Part shown: one piece after another, positions 1 to 6,452 of the stretch
How positions within the stretch are numbered: position 1 is the stretch's first letter
Layout: every line of letters starts with the position of its first letter
Virus record (IMG/VR): IMGVR_UViG_3300035670_000796
Location: 1-33,644 of that record
Reading direction: 5' to 3' (one strand)
Length of the DNA stretch: 33,644 bases
DNA from: a virus
The notes under the pieces: model-generated
What the model was told of the DNA's origin: nothing
Seen by the model: the letters and a program-made list of their open reading frames with translations, nothing else
Database searches by the model: none
Position numbers and translations under genes: made by a program

Positions 1-127
1 CTTAACCACTTGTGGCTCGGAAAGCCATTTCTGAAACGCTACCATGTGGCGATACTCCACTTGACTTAGCGTTACAAGCCCAATACGGCCCACCAAAAAA
101 TTGAACATTAGGTTAAAGTAGAGTCGT
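1..127. repeat. Left copy of 127-bp terminal direct repeat
   Basis: Bases 1-127 are identical to bases 33518-33644. The repeat lies inside the integrase reading frame, so it is not a functional terminus. A length of exactly 127 matches a common assembler k-mer, so this is most simply the overlap of a circular contig. Confidence 0.97.
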
Positions 128-360
128 TCGTTTTTCATTGAGCGGGGCGACTTGTTCGCGGATCGCTCTTTGTAATAAACTTTAATCGCACCCTCGATCG
201 TGCTCACTTCTTGTGGAACAGGCTCGGGGTTAGAAACATCCGTTTTCTTCTTGGCTTCGGCGGCTTCACTTTTTTTGTCGAAAAGTAGCCGCTTTCTTTT
301 TCCGTCAATTTTAACCGACAATTCCCATTTTTTGCGGTCTGGTCTGTATCTTAAAGACAT
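1..360 (-). CDS. int: Tyrosine integrase, N-terminal part (runs across the contig join)
   Basis: This is the 5' part of the integrase. From ATG at 360 the frame stays open to base 1 and continues in register through the terminal repeat into the segment ending at 32771, giving a 368-residue protein. These 120 residues hold a basic N-terminal region (starting MSLRYRPDRKKW) that would be the arm-binding domain, then the start of the SAM-like core-binding domain. The ATG overlaps the end of the excisionase-like gene by 10 nt, so the two are probably translationally coupled. The role is site-specific integration at the host tRNA-Gly gene. The catalytic domain is described under the other segment. 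Confidence 0.9.
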   Translation of the reverse strand, partial: MSLRYRPDRKKWELSVKIDGKRKRLLFDKKSEAAEAKKKTDVSNPEPVPQEVSTIEGAIKVYYKERSANKSPRSMKNERLYFNLMFNFLVGRIGLVTLSQVEYRHMVAFQKWLSEPQVVK

Positions 361-608
361 TCGAGAAACTCCTCCTCGCTTGTCTTGTGCCCTTTAATTG
401 TCAAAGATCTGCCTTCTGGCTCAGCCCCACAAAATACATCAATCATTTTGTTTGGGTCGAATCTTAATAGACGCAGATGCGCTATTCGAGGAATTTTGCC
501 CGCCGCAGCCATTCTCCTTACTGACTCAGGACACACTTTTAAAATTTCGGCGAGATCCTCTTTTGTCATCGCGCCAGTTTTGGCGTACCGTTCAAAAATT
601 TCCCTCAA
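351..608 (-). CDS. Excisionase-like small HTH protein
   Basis: An 85-residue protein immediately before int. Residues 14-48 (MTKEDLAEILKVCPESVRRM then AAAGKIPRIAHLRLLRFD) look like a MerR/excisionase-type winged helix-turn-helix, the usual form of phage Xis. The reading frame has only one usable start, TTG at 608, preceded by a run of six G that can serve as ribosome binding site; an in-frame stop lies 16 codons upstream. It overlaps the int start by 10 nt. Likely role: directionality factor for integrase. It could instead be a general small regulator. Family assignment is by pattern only. Confidence 0.7.
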   Translation of the reverse strand: MREIFERYAKTGAMTKEDLAEILKVCPESVRRMAAAGKIPRIAHLRLLRFDPNKMIDVFCGAEPEGRSLTIKGHKTSEEEFLECL

Positions 609-702
609 ATTGTCCCCCCGGTTGATTACCCATTTTCCCCTCCAACAGTGCGCTCACGGACCGCTGGCAAGGCCCATCATAAAAGGCACGGCCCGATCGC
701 GC

Positions 703-825
703 TTAAAACAAAGTCCTCATAAAAAAATAACCGATTCCGGCCAAAGCAAGCGAGAACATCAGAGCACCGACATCCACTTTTACTTCAAACTGTCCCGGTG
801 CTGATTTATCAATTTTGTTTTTCAC
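703..825 (-). CDS. Small single-pass membrane protein (40 aa)
   Basis: Forty codons from GTG at 825, with a G-rich ribosome binding site (GGGGGG) a few bases upstream, to TAA at 703-705. The N-terminal half is charged; residues 21-37 (ALMFSLALAGIGYFFMR) form one hydrophobic segment followed by a basic residue. It lies between bet and the excisionase-like gene in the same direction. I do not recognise it. Small inner-membrane proteins in early phage operons can act in superinfection exclusion or host modulation, but nothing here proves that. Confidence 0.55.
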   Translation of the reverse strand: MKNKIDKSAPGQFEVKVDVGALMFSLALAGIGYFFMRTLF

Positions 826-842
826 CCGCCCCCCGTTTGTAT

Positions 843-1640
843 TCACTCAGCCAAAAATTTCTCGGCGAAAAATAAGAATTCTTTGGTCGCTTCGTTTTTC
901 ATTGTGATATTTTTTTCCACCCAGTCGACATACGTCTTTAATCTATCCGGGGAGACGTCTTTTAGACGCTTTCCCTTGAGTTGCTTTCCTATCGGTATTA
1001 GATATTCACCAACGTCCTCATCTTTTGCTTCGTGCAAACACTCATCTAGGTCAGGTTCTTCTATCTCGATCATTTCGGGCTCATGACTAGATATGACCGC
1101 TTGCGCACGTGCTGTCTGGCCTGACGAAGAGACCTCACGGAGTTGCACTTGCTCCATTTCATCGTCTGAGTAGAGTCCGCCCAAGTCGTCCGCAAATGCC
1201 ATTCTTAAGGCCGATGCTTCTGCAACTTTTTTGATCATTGTTTCGGGCATCTTCGACCACTGACCCCTCCCCGAGTTGTATTCCGACAAAGATACTTCCT
1301 CACGGGCGGGATGATGCCAGTCGCTTCGATAGACTTCGCACCATGCACCAACGCAGCGGCCACTATCGTCGCGAATCACGCCGCGCTTAATACCGACGAG
1401 TTTACCCGTTCGCGCAGCTCGGCTGCGAAACCCGTCAATACCGACAACGATCGTGCCTGGATTGCTTCCATATTTTATGAAATGCACCTGGCCAGGCTTT
1501 AACGGATCGAGACCCATATTTTTACAACGATAGAGAAAAAGTCCTAGCTCTTCATTCGTCGCAGTTTTGGCGACCGTATTTTTAATAAGATCCAACTGTT
1601 CTTTCGTAAAATCTTGATTTGTTAGAGCAACTTCATTCAT
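843..1640 (-). CDS. bet: Bet/RecT-family single-strand annealing protein
   Basis: A 265-residue recombinase of the phage Bet family, which anneals complementary single strands after exonuclease resection. Typical blocks are visible: NEELGLFLYRCKNMGLDPL near the N-terminus, then VVGIDGFRSRAARTGKLVGI, GAWCEVYRSDW and KKVAEASALRMAFADDLGG. I chose ATG at 1640 because it lies 2 nt after the exonuclease stop; a longer in-frame extension to 1718 would overlap that gene and looks like its shadow. The acidic C-terminal region could bind a host single-strand binding protein. With the exonuclease it forms a Red/RecET-type recombination pair. Confidence 0.92.
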   Translation of the reverse strand: MNEVALTNQDFTKEQLDLIKNTVAKTATNEELGLFLYRCKNMGLDPLKPGQVHFIKYGSNPGTIVVGIDGFRSRAARTGKLVGIKRGVIRDDSGRCVGAWCEVYRSDWHHPAREEVSLSEYNSGRGQWSKMPETMIKKVAEASALRMAFADDLGGLYSDDEMEQVQLREVSSSGQTARAQAVISSHEPEMIEIEEPDLDECLHEAKDEDVGEYLIPIGKQLKGKRLKDVSPDRLKTYVDWVEKNITMKNEATKEFLFFAEKFLAE

Positions 1641-1642
1641 GC

Positions 1643-2455
1643 TTAAAAACCCCACGCCGGCAAATTTATAGTTTGAATTTGTTCGGGATAACCTGGCCAC
1701 AATCCACGACGACGACACTCAGCCAGTGTCGTGAGATTATTACGGTATACCTCACGACCTTTTTCAACTGATGCCTCGTCGATGCAGTAAACCGCCACCT
1801 GATAAGGCGGTCTTTTTTCGACAACCACAAAGACAAAAGTGTCATACTTATCGCCGGTAACGACCGACAATCCGTCGAGATAGAACGCTGCCTGAACGTG
1901 ATAACGATAATTCAATATCGACTTTTGAAATGCCGTAAATGACGCATCCTCAGTGGTTTTCACGTCTACGACGATATGCCCAGCACGCAAGAAATCTGGA
2001 CGACACTTGCATTCAATCCCTGAGGCCTCATCCTCCCAAAAAAACGACAGCTCTGCGTGACCTGACTCGAGCAGTTTTTTCGCGGTGGGATGAGTGTAAA
2101 CCGATCTTTTTATAGAATTTATGGTTTCAAACTCTTCGGGCGATAGAATGGCTTTGCCTTCATTTTCGATCAGAAATTTTTCGTAAAGTTCTTTGCCGGC
2201 TTTCGTTCGTCTATCTACCTCCGGCATTACAACGTGATTCCGAAAAAAATCATCCGGCAGCAAAAGTGCCTCGTGAATCAAAGAACCATCTCGCATTGCC
2301 CTGGTTGGTTCTGATGGATTTTCGAGTATGAATTTGAAATACGCAGGATTCTTTGCCAGCAACGTCAATCGAGAATTTGAGATTGCGGCGTGCGCGTGAT
2401 ACTCGGCCGACGTCATTTGATGCGAGAAGGCCAAAGCTCTTTTTAATTCGCGCAT
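1643..2455 (-). CDS. RecE-like PD-(D/E)XK exonuclease
   Basis: A 270-residue nuclease resembling the C-terminal domain of exonuclease VIII (RecE). Visible motifs are GSLIHEALLLP (residues 57-67, conserved His61), E135, CRPDFL with D154, VVDVKTT with D164 and K166, and QAAFYLDGL (Q188, Y192), the pattern of the two-metal PD-(D/E)XK core. It would degrade one strand of duplex ends so that Bet can anneal. Start is ATG 2455, four bases after the upstream gene; ATG at residue 14 (MTSAEYH) is an alternative because many relatives begin near that motif. It is tightly coupled to bet. Confidence 0.9.
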   Translation of the reverse strand: MRELKRALAFSHQMTSAEYHAHAAISNSRLTLLAKNPAYFKFILENPSEPTRAMRDGSLIHEALLLPDDFFRNHVVMPEVDRRTKAGKELYEKFLIENEGKAILSPEEFETINSIKRSVYTHPTAKKLLESGHAELSFFWEDEASGIECKCRPDFLRAGHIVVDVKTTEDASFTAFQKSILNYRYHVQAAFYLDGLSVVTGDKYDTFVFVVVEKRPPYQVAVYCIDEASVEKGREVYRNNLTTLAECRRRGLWPGYPEQIQTINLPAWGF

Positions 2456-2459
2456 CGAT

Positions 2460-2645
2460 TCACCCTACTACCTGGCCATAAAGCGCCATTGATTTTGCGA
2501 CCAGACCTTTGAACCTGCTCGACGTAAAGTCGCTATTTTCCACACAGACAAAAAGTGTCTCCAACACATCCACCAGCTGCCGCTTACTCACTATCGCCAC
2601 CTGACCATACGGGCGTTTTTTTAAAACAATTCGCTTTTTCCTCAT
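2460..2645 (-). CDS. Small basic protein of unknown function
   Basis: 61 residues with a strongly basic N-terminus (MRKKRIVLKKRP). Start ATG 2645 has the site GAAAGG about 6 nt upstream and lies 3 nt after the stop of the zinc-ribbon gene, so it sits in the same operon as the recombination genes. I see no known domain. The position just ahead of exonuclease/bet suggests an accessory role in recombination or host modulation, but this is context only. Confidence 0.6.
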   Translation of the reverse strand: MRKKRIVLKKRPYGQVAIVSKRQLVDVLETLFVCVENSDFTSSRFKGLVAKSMALYGQVVG

Positions 2646-2648
2646 TAC

Positions 2649-2789
2649 TTACCTTTCGAGGTTATAGTCACCGTGCTCAGGCACATCCTGGCGGGAGCCT
2701 TCAGCTCCACACTCGGCACAAACTTCAATTCCATTTTCATCTTCAATCCAATAACCCTCGAACGCCCGGCAGTCTGGACAAAAGCTCAT
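2649..2789 (-). CDS. Small zinc-ribbon protein (46 aa)
   Basis: The protein has two CxxC pairs, FCPDC at residues 3-7 and VCAEC at 23-27, the layout of a four-cysteine zinc ribbon. The start ATG overlaps the stop of the upstream gene as ATGA, giving translational coupling and favouring this start over a longer in-frame extension that overlaps the neighbour. Short zinc ribbons are frequent in early phage operons; partner or nucleic-acid binding is possible, but no specific role is visible. Confidence 0.65.
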   Translation of the reverse strand: MSFCPDCRAFEGYWIEDENGIEVCAECGAEGSRQDVPEHGDYNLER

Positions 2790-3079
2790 ACCCACTCCGG
2801 CGCCTCCTCGCGAAAACACCACCAACCGCCCGGCTCTTCTTGCAGTCGAAGTCTGCATCCGAAACGGTCCTCAACCGATATGCAAAGTTCTCTTTTAAGT
2901 TTCTTTTGATCATCCTCGGGCAAGTCTGCAAACGCGAAGAATTCACCTTTTTCGCCGAAACACTCGACCTGATTTGTATTGAACCAGATGCCCGTGAAAA
3001 CAACGGCCCTATACGAAATGCGATAACATAAATCGCCTGAACCTAGCGTCTCGCTGTCGAAAAAGCCCCTGACAGTCAT
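2786..3079 (-). CDS. Hypothetical early protein (97 aa)
   Basis: Start ATG 3079 has an excellent ribosome binding site (GGGAGAAGGT directly upstream). The protein is rich in aromatic residues, ends in a Trp-containing acidic stretch (EEAPEWV) and has three scattered cysteines. I do not recognise a family. It is coupled by ATGA to the zinc-ribbon protein, so the two may work together. It is the second gene of the early leftward operon after the Cro-like gene. Confidence 0.65.
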   Translation of the reverse strand: MTVRGFFDSETLGSGDLCYRISYRAVVFTGIWFNTNQVECFGEKGEFFAFADLPEDDQKKLKRELCISVEDRFGCRLRLQEEPGGWWCFREEAPEWV

Positions 3080-3156
3080 ACCTTCTCCCTACAATGGCGC
3101 ACGAGTGCCTTAACCTCGCCGCCGAAGTTTCATTCGTGAAGATGTCGACTAAAACC

Positions 3157-3354
3157 CTATTTCCGAACCTTTTCTAAAATCAGCTCGAGTTTATGCAACG
3201 TCTTCAAACGCGGGACGCTGGGATAAGATCTGCGGAGCATTTTGTCCGCAGTGATTGGACTGATTTTCGCCAGAACCATCAATCTTAACGCCTCGCGCTT
3301 ACCAACTAGACCCTGGATCTCATCCAGAATCTCTAACCAATTTTTCCTCGACAT
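3157..3354 (-). CDS. Cro-like early regulator, probably leaderless
   Basis: 65 residues from ATG 3354 (an in-frame GTG at 3390 would add 12). It lies divergently opposite the repressor and is the first gene of the leftward early operon, the position of cro. The segment REALRLMVLAKISPITADKM could form a helix-turn-helix, though it is not a standard match. No Shine-Dalgarno precedes either start. Instead a promoter-like TGGACA (3384-3389), 17-bp spacer and TACTTT (3361-3366) places transcription start at the A of the ATG. Repressor binding in that spacer would shut the gene off. Function is inferred mainly from position. Confidence 0.5.
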   Translation of the reverse strand: MSRKNWLEILDEIQGLVGKREALRLMVLAKISPITADKMLRRSYPSVPRLKTLHKLELILEKVRK

Positions 3355-3360
3355 TGGGGC

Positions 3361-3442
3361 AAAGTACGACGTTTTAGGTCGTGTGTCCACCAGAAAATGC
3401 GCCTTTAACGACGTGGCAACGTCTTTTGAGTCGTGTCAAATT
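3361..3442. promoter_or_regulatory. Divergent operator/promoter region between Cro-like gene and repressor
   Basis: ACGAC-N7-GTCGT (3366-3382) is a 17-bp operator-like inverted repeat lying almost exactly in the 17-bp spacer of the leftward promoter TGGACA/TACTTT. A second cluster follows: GACGT-GGCA-ACGTC (3410-3423), flanked by ACGAC (3408-3412) and GTCGT (3430-3434), next to the repressor start. A perfect TTGACA on the minus strand lies at 3434-3439, without a convincing -10. The repeated half-site suggests cooperative binding by the repressor and Cro-like protein, as in lambdoid switches. Confidence 0.6.
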
Positions 3443-3448
3443 GTGAAG

Positions 3449-3865
3449 ATGGCAAACTCCAGAGACCTGGGCCAAAACATTCAAAACCTACGAAAAAAGG
3501 CGCGGCTGACGCAGGAGGAATTGGCAGGTATGGCCAACATCGCAACCCGTGTGCTGCAAAGAATTGAGTCCGGCAAAGCAAACCCAAAAGTCGCCACCTT
3601 AGCAGCCATTTCAAAAGGTCTCGGGATTTCCTTAGAGGATCTTTTTTCAAGTGGATCAAAAGCTAAATTGAGTCATGCCCAATTGTCCGCGATCGTTAGC
3701 AACGCGCGTGAGATGAATTCGCTTGAACTTGCCTCGCTTATCGTTCCACTTTTTGAGGTTGCACCAGAAAAAGTGCGGGCCTTGGTCGTTTGGGCACTGA
3801 CCGGCAATCACGAGCTCTTGGCAAGGTGGCCCCAGATGAAGGCTCTTCTTGCCAGAGCCATTTAA
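3449..3865 (+). CDS. Xre/HTH_3 phage repressor without protease domain
   Basis: 138 residues from ATG 3449. Residues 8-66 are a clear HTH_3 domain (LGQNIQNLRKKARLTQEELA, then RVLQRIESGKANPKVATL). The C-terminal half (about 70-138) is helical and lacks the Ser-Lys protease motifs of LexA/CI repressors, so induction would not be by RecA-stimulated self-cleavage. No Shine-Dalgarno is visible, and TCAAAT at 3436-3441 would start transcription at 3448/3449, a leaderless layout like lambda cI from PRM. It transcribes away from the early operon; likely role is maintenance of lysogeny. Confidence 0.85.
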   Translation: MANSRDLGQNIQNLRKKARLTQEELAGMANIATRVLQRIESGKANPKVATLAAISKGLGISLEDLFSSGSKAKLSHAQLSAIVSNAREMNSLELASLIVPLFEVAPEKVRALVVWALTGNHELLARWPQMKALLARAI

Positions 3866-4037
3866 ATAACGCTTCGAGGTTCTCACATTCAATCAAATTT
3901 TTTAATTGCGTTCGGTCTGACGATGTATTTACCCCCCCCCGACGCGGCGGATTATTTTTTATTTTTTCCATGCGTTGCGCTCGCTCATTAGATGATTCAT
4001 TTAAATTGATTTTAAAAACATAGGCTTCTAGTGCCAA
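3738..4037 (-). CDS. Possible protein with a G9 tract (low confidence)
   Basis: A 99-codon frame from TTG 4037 whose first about 58 codons lie in the otherwise empty 3866-4154 gap and look protein-like (NLNESSNERAQRMEKI, then LKNLIECENLEALFKWLWQE). The rest runs antisense to the repressor 3' end and looks like shadow sequence. The frame crosses a run of nine C on the plus strand (3932-3940), read here as G9. Losing one base puts a stop directly after the tract. GAGA upstream of TTG is a weak ribosome site. It may be a phase-variable gene, a decayed gene or chance. Confidence 0.25.
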   Translation of the reverse strand: MALEAYVFKINLNESSNERAQRMEKIKNNPPRRGGVNTSSDRTQLKNLIECENLEALFKWLWQEEPSSGATLPRARDCRSVPKRPRPALFLVQPQKVER

Positions 4038-4154
4038 AATGGTCTCGCGTCTTGGTTTTTTTTATTAAAAAAACGTCTTTTAATTAACTTTTTATCAATC
4101 ATCGCAGAGGGTTACTTGTTTGAATAAACAAAAAAAGGTGTTTAATACCGCATT
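3866..4154. other. AT-rich gap between repressor and 201-aa gene
   Basis: 289 bases with no confident gene. It holds the C9 homopolymer (3932-3940), T-rich stretches (3950-3970, 4055-4095) without a convincing stem for a terminator, and at its right end the promoter of the next gene. A weak leftward frame crosses it and is listed separately. Confidence 0.6.
4120..4148 (+). promoter_or_regulatory. Sigma70-type promoter giving a leaderless mRNA
   Basis: TTGAAT (4120-4125), exactly 17 bp, then TAATAC (4143-4148). The start point 7 nt further is the A of ATG 4155. There is no Shine-Dalgarno before that ATG, so the mRNA would begin with its start codon. Confidence 0.65.
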
Positions 4155-4760
4155 ATGAGTAATGTCCCGGCAGTTCCGAAGGCGAAAAAGGTTCTCGATT
4201 TTGTGTGGGTTGATGGCCGCGGACACCGGCAAAAGATGGCGAAATTTATCGCCCAGCAAAGCGCCGACAGCTTTCAGGAAAAAACACTGGACGGCATGAC
4301 TCTAATCCGTGCGCGTTTCGCAGAAGCCAAATTTGTGTTCGCCCACGAGGTTTTTGACCTCATTGGCCGTTACAAAACGACTCGCATCACGGTGCCCGGA
4401 GTGCCCACCATCAACAAATTTTCCATTGAAAGTATGCTTAGCTGTTACGTGACGTTTTTAAGAAGCAGGGCCAGGGACTACTGTGGTGTCATGGTTTGCT
4501 ATCCAAAGCCCGTGTCAGGCTTTACGATCGGAATTGATGTTTCAAGTTTTGGTATTCACACAAAAAAAGGTGAGCCGCCAGCGAAACGTCGGAAAAAGCC
4601 GTTTCGCTATGCCTGCCGCCGTTGCCACTACTCAGCAGAGCACGCCGAGCCAAAGGAAATGCACACTAGGCTAATGGAGCTAGCGGTTGAGAATCATGTG
4701 GTGCTATGCCCTGCTTTTGCTCGATCTGTTGAGCGTACTTTGCGGCAAGAAAACTTCTAA
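4155..4760 (+). CDS. Unknown 201-aa protein, candidate lysogeny-expressed gene
   Basis: The frame starts at ATG 4155, placed exactly at the predicted transcription start. The N-terminal half is mixed alpha/beta without membrane segments. Near the C-terminus a basic run (KRRKKP) is followed by YACRRCHYSAEH (about residues 153-164) and a later Cys, which could bind zinc. It runs in the repressor direction, opposite all neighbouring lytic genes, so it may be expressed in the lysogen (a moron-like gene), but I recognise no family. Its last 95 bp overlap the 3' end of the endolysin gene on the other strand, an unusual convergent coding overlap. Confidence 0.7.
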   Translation: MSNVPAVPKAKKVLDFVWVDGRGHRQKMAKFIAQQSADSFQEKTLDGMTLIRARFAEAKFVFAHEVFDLIGRYKTTRITVPGVPTINKFSIESMLSCYVTFLRSRARDYCGVMVCYPKPVSGFTIGIDVSSFGIHTKKGEPPAKRRKKPFRYACRRCHYSAEHAEPKEMHTRLMELAVENHVVLCPAFARSVERTLRQENF

Positions 4761-5370
4761 ATTCAGGCATGGTCATGCTCAAGGCCGCACCTGGATCGTT
4801 TTTTCTAAAATAACCAATACCCAAGGGGCCACTGACCTCATCGTGCCCTAGCACAAAATCAAAATCAAAAACACGGGGCGCCTTTTGTTTTAACCACAAA
4901 AGGGTTTCCACAAGTGTTTTCTCCTGCGCCGGGGTAAAAACTTCGTAATAGCCCTTTTGCTGGTTGGCTTTTCCATCCGAATACCTCACCTGGTCGGACG
5001 GGATCGTAGCACCCCACCACGTTTTAAAATTGCCATCCGATTGTTTTTTAAGCTGGCCGGCAGCGTTGATTTCGATACCAATCAGGTCATCACTCACGCC
5101 ACCGATGAGTTTTTTAGCAAATCGTTTCCAAGCCGATTCGCCCGCGTGATAACCCCACTCATTTGCCGGATGAGCACAGACCAAAGTGCCGTCACGCTGA
5201 ATACACCAAAAAGCATAGCCTTGGCTAGCGCCGTAGCGAATCGTGCTCTCAGCCCCGTCGGCACCGGCTGTGAAGTGAACCACAGCACCGACGGGCCAGC
5301 CTTTAGCGTAGCGCCCCCGCGTTTTCATCAATCGCCCAATCCATTTTGCAAACGGTGGGATCAGATCCAT
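4666..5370 (-). CDS. N-acetylmuramoyl-L-alanine amidase endolysin
   Basis: 234 residues of the Amidase_2/PGRP fold, a zinc enzyme that cuts the bond between N-acetylmuramic acid and L-alanine in peptidoglycan. Zinc ligands are visible as H32 (VVHFTAG), H75 (WGYHAGES) and H176 (LGHDEVSGP), with GIEIN (E100) in the core and the KNDPG motif (190-194) near the end of the domain. There is no signal peptide, so release would need a holin. RBS GAGG lies 8 nt before ATG 5370. It is the last gene of the lysis block. The short C-terminal tail is antisense to the convergent 201-residue gene. Confidence 0.9.
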   Translation of the reverse strand: MDLIPPFAKWIGRLMKTRGRYAKGWPVGAVVHFTAGADGAESTIRYGASQGYAFWCIQRDGTLVCAHPANEWGYHAGESAWKRFAKKLIGGVSDDLIGIEINAAGQLKKQSDGNFKTWWGATIPSDQVRYSDGKANQQKGYYEVFTPAQEKTLVETLLWLKQKAPRVFDFDFVLGHDEVSGPLGIGYFRKNDPGAALSMTMPEFRSFLAAKYAQQIEQKQGIAPHDSQPLAPLA

Positions 5371-5380
5371 CTTTAAATCC

Positions 5381-5473
5381 TCACAAAACCCAGATGGGCG
5401 TCAAATACAAGAGTAGGACTAATAAACTAAACGCAGCGAATTTAATCGTTATTGAAAGGAAAAAATTCTTCAT
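5381..5473 (-). CDS. 30-aa hydrophobic peptide in lysis block
   Basis: A 30-codon gene whose ATG overlaps the lipoprotein stop as ATGA, ending TGA just before the endolysin ribosome site. After MKNFFLSITIK, residues 12-30 are almost entirely hydrophobic (FAAFSLLVLLLYLTPIWVL), one membrane span. Placement immediately before the endolysin makes it a candidate small holin or holin partner. No experiment or family supports this beyond size, hydrophobicity and position. Confidence 0.5.
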   Translation of the reverse strand: MKNFFLSITIKFAAFSLLVLLLYLTPIWVL

Positions 5474-5763
5474 CGGCAGCGACTTTCGGCAATCTTGATT
5501 ACAGTATCGACCCATCGTTCGCTCAAACGATAGTCATTGACACTCAAGCACTGAGATCCCTCCATCGAAGGGTCGTCACGTTTTAGATTTTTAGCCTCGC
5601 CCGTTTTGCTATTAACGCACCGAAATTTATTAAACTTGGAGGAATAGCCACACTGCCATATTTCTGGGAACTCTGGCACCGCACCCAAGCACGAAACCAG
5701 ACTAAACAGGCTTATTACCAACAATGATCTCTTGAGCGCGATCAAAGTCTGCCTCGCTTTCAC
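5470..5763 (-). CDS. Lipoprotein, candidate outer-membrane spanin
   Basis: 97 residues from GTG 5763. A basic start, a hydrophobic segment and the lipobox LVSC (Cys25) form a type II signal peptide, so the mature protein would be a lipid-anchored periplasmic protein with five or so cysteines. The 5' 62 bp overlap the preceding gene in another frame, recalling nested Rz/Rz1 genes, so an o-spanin role in outer-membrane disruption is plausible. A TTG at residue 7, preceded by GAGG, is an alternative start that keeps the signal peptide. It is larger than a classical Rz1 and not proline-rich, which counts against the assignment. Confidence 0.65.
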   Translation of the reverse strand: MKARQTLIALKRSLLVISLFSLVSCLGAVPEFPEIWQCGYSSKFNKFRCVNSKTGEAKNLKRDDPSMEGSQCLSVNDYRLSERWVDTVIKIAESRCR

Positions 5764-5935
5764 TTTTCGGCTGAGAATCCAGAGCCGCGTCCCTAGCAGC
5801 TGATTTTTTTTGGAGATCAGATTGCCGCTGAGCTTCTTTGATGCGTTGAAGTTCTTTAATGAGTTCCATCACGGACTTCAAGACCGTGAAAATGGTGCCG
5901 ATGTTCTTAAAAAACTCAACAATAGCAGCAGACAT
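5702..5935 (-). CDS. Small amphipathic/coiled-coil protein of lysis block
   Basis: 77 residues. Residues 4-30 are hydrophobic with spaced Lys/Glu, followed by a charged coiled-coil-like stretch (LQRIKEAQRQSDLQKKSAAR) and an acidic tail. Start ATG 5935 overlaps the upstream stop by one base (TAATG). Its last 62 bp overlap the lipoprotein start. It could be an i-spanin or holin-associated protein, but the N-terminus is too charged for a clean membrane span. Confidence 0.55.
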   Translation of the reverse strand: MSAAIVEFFKNIGTIFTVLKSVMELIKELQRIKEAQRQSDLQKKSAARDAALDSQPKSESEADFDRAQEIIVGNKPV

Positions 5936-6204
5936 TATGCTTTTTGTGGTTGAAGCATCTCAACCAAGGTCGGGACGATTTGTGCGAGTTCTAAACCTTT
6001 CACGATCGTGAAATCTTCAAACTCTTTCGCAATTAGTTCTGCGTCCTGGTATCCAGCTAAGACTTTTGTCTTAAACTCACCATCTTTGACAAGAGCCTCG
6101 CCAAGGGCAATCGCATCTTCCAATTGCAGGCCATCAGCTAGACGCTTTTTCACGAACACGTAAAGGGTGACGGCTGCGATCAGGGCTTCTTTGGTCTCTT
6201 TCAT
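5935..6204 (-). CDS. Helical protein of lysis block, unknown function
   Basis: 89 residues predicted mostly helical, with hydrophobic patches (LIAAVTLYVFVKKR) but no long membrane span. The start overlaps the upstream stop as ATGA and the stop overlaps the next start by one base, so the three small lysis-block genes are tightly coupled. I do not recognise the family. Confidence 0.6.
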   Translation of the reverse strand: MKETKEALIAAVTLYVFVKKRLADGLQLEDAIALGEALVKDGEFKTKVLAGYQDAELIAKEFEDFTIVKGLELAQIVPTLVEMLQPQKA

Positions 6205-6446
6205 TTTCCTCTCACTTTCATATTTGACAACTTCTCTTCAATTCGAATTACGCGACCGTGGATGTCGCGCAACAAATCGGTTTGTTTTTCAAATTTCATT
6301 TTATTTTCCGAAGACTGCGCTAAGGCTTGCTCTGTCCTTGAGCTCAATACAGCCAGCCACATCGTGGCCATTATGACGCTCGATAGACTAATGACGACCG
6401 CAAACAAAGAAATTTTTGTCTTTTCATCAATGTGCGCGTTGGCCAT
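6201..6446 (-). CDS. Membrane protein with C-terminal coiled coil (holin or i-spanin candidate)
   Basis: 81 residues: a short hydrophilic N-terminus, one strong membrane span at about 12-34 (ISLFAVVISLSSVIMATMWL), then a long charged helix (LLRDIHGRVIRIEEKL). This architecture fits an inner-membrane spanin subunit or an XhlA-like lysis protein. It is the first gene of the lysis cluster and follows the candidate activator-dependent promoter at 6453-6497. GAGG lies directly before ATG, but the predicted start point is also close to the ATG. Confidence 0.6.
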   Translation of the reverse strand: MANAHIDEKTKISLFAVVISLSSVIMATMWLAVLSSRTEQALAQSSENKMKFEKQTDLLRDIHGRVIRIEEKLSNMKVRGK

Positions 6447-6452
6447 AGCCTC

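Noticed and set aside
1640-1718. N-terminal extension of Bet
   Set aside because: It overlaps the exonuclease end and adds sequence unlike Bet proteins; ATG 1640 sits 2 nt after the exonuclease stop.
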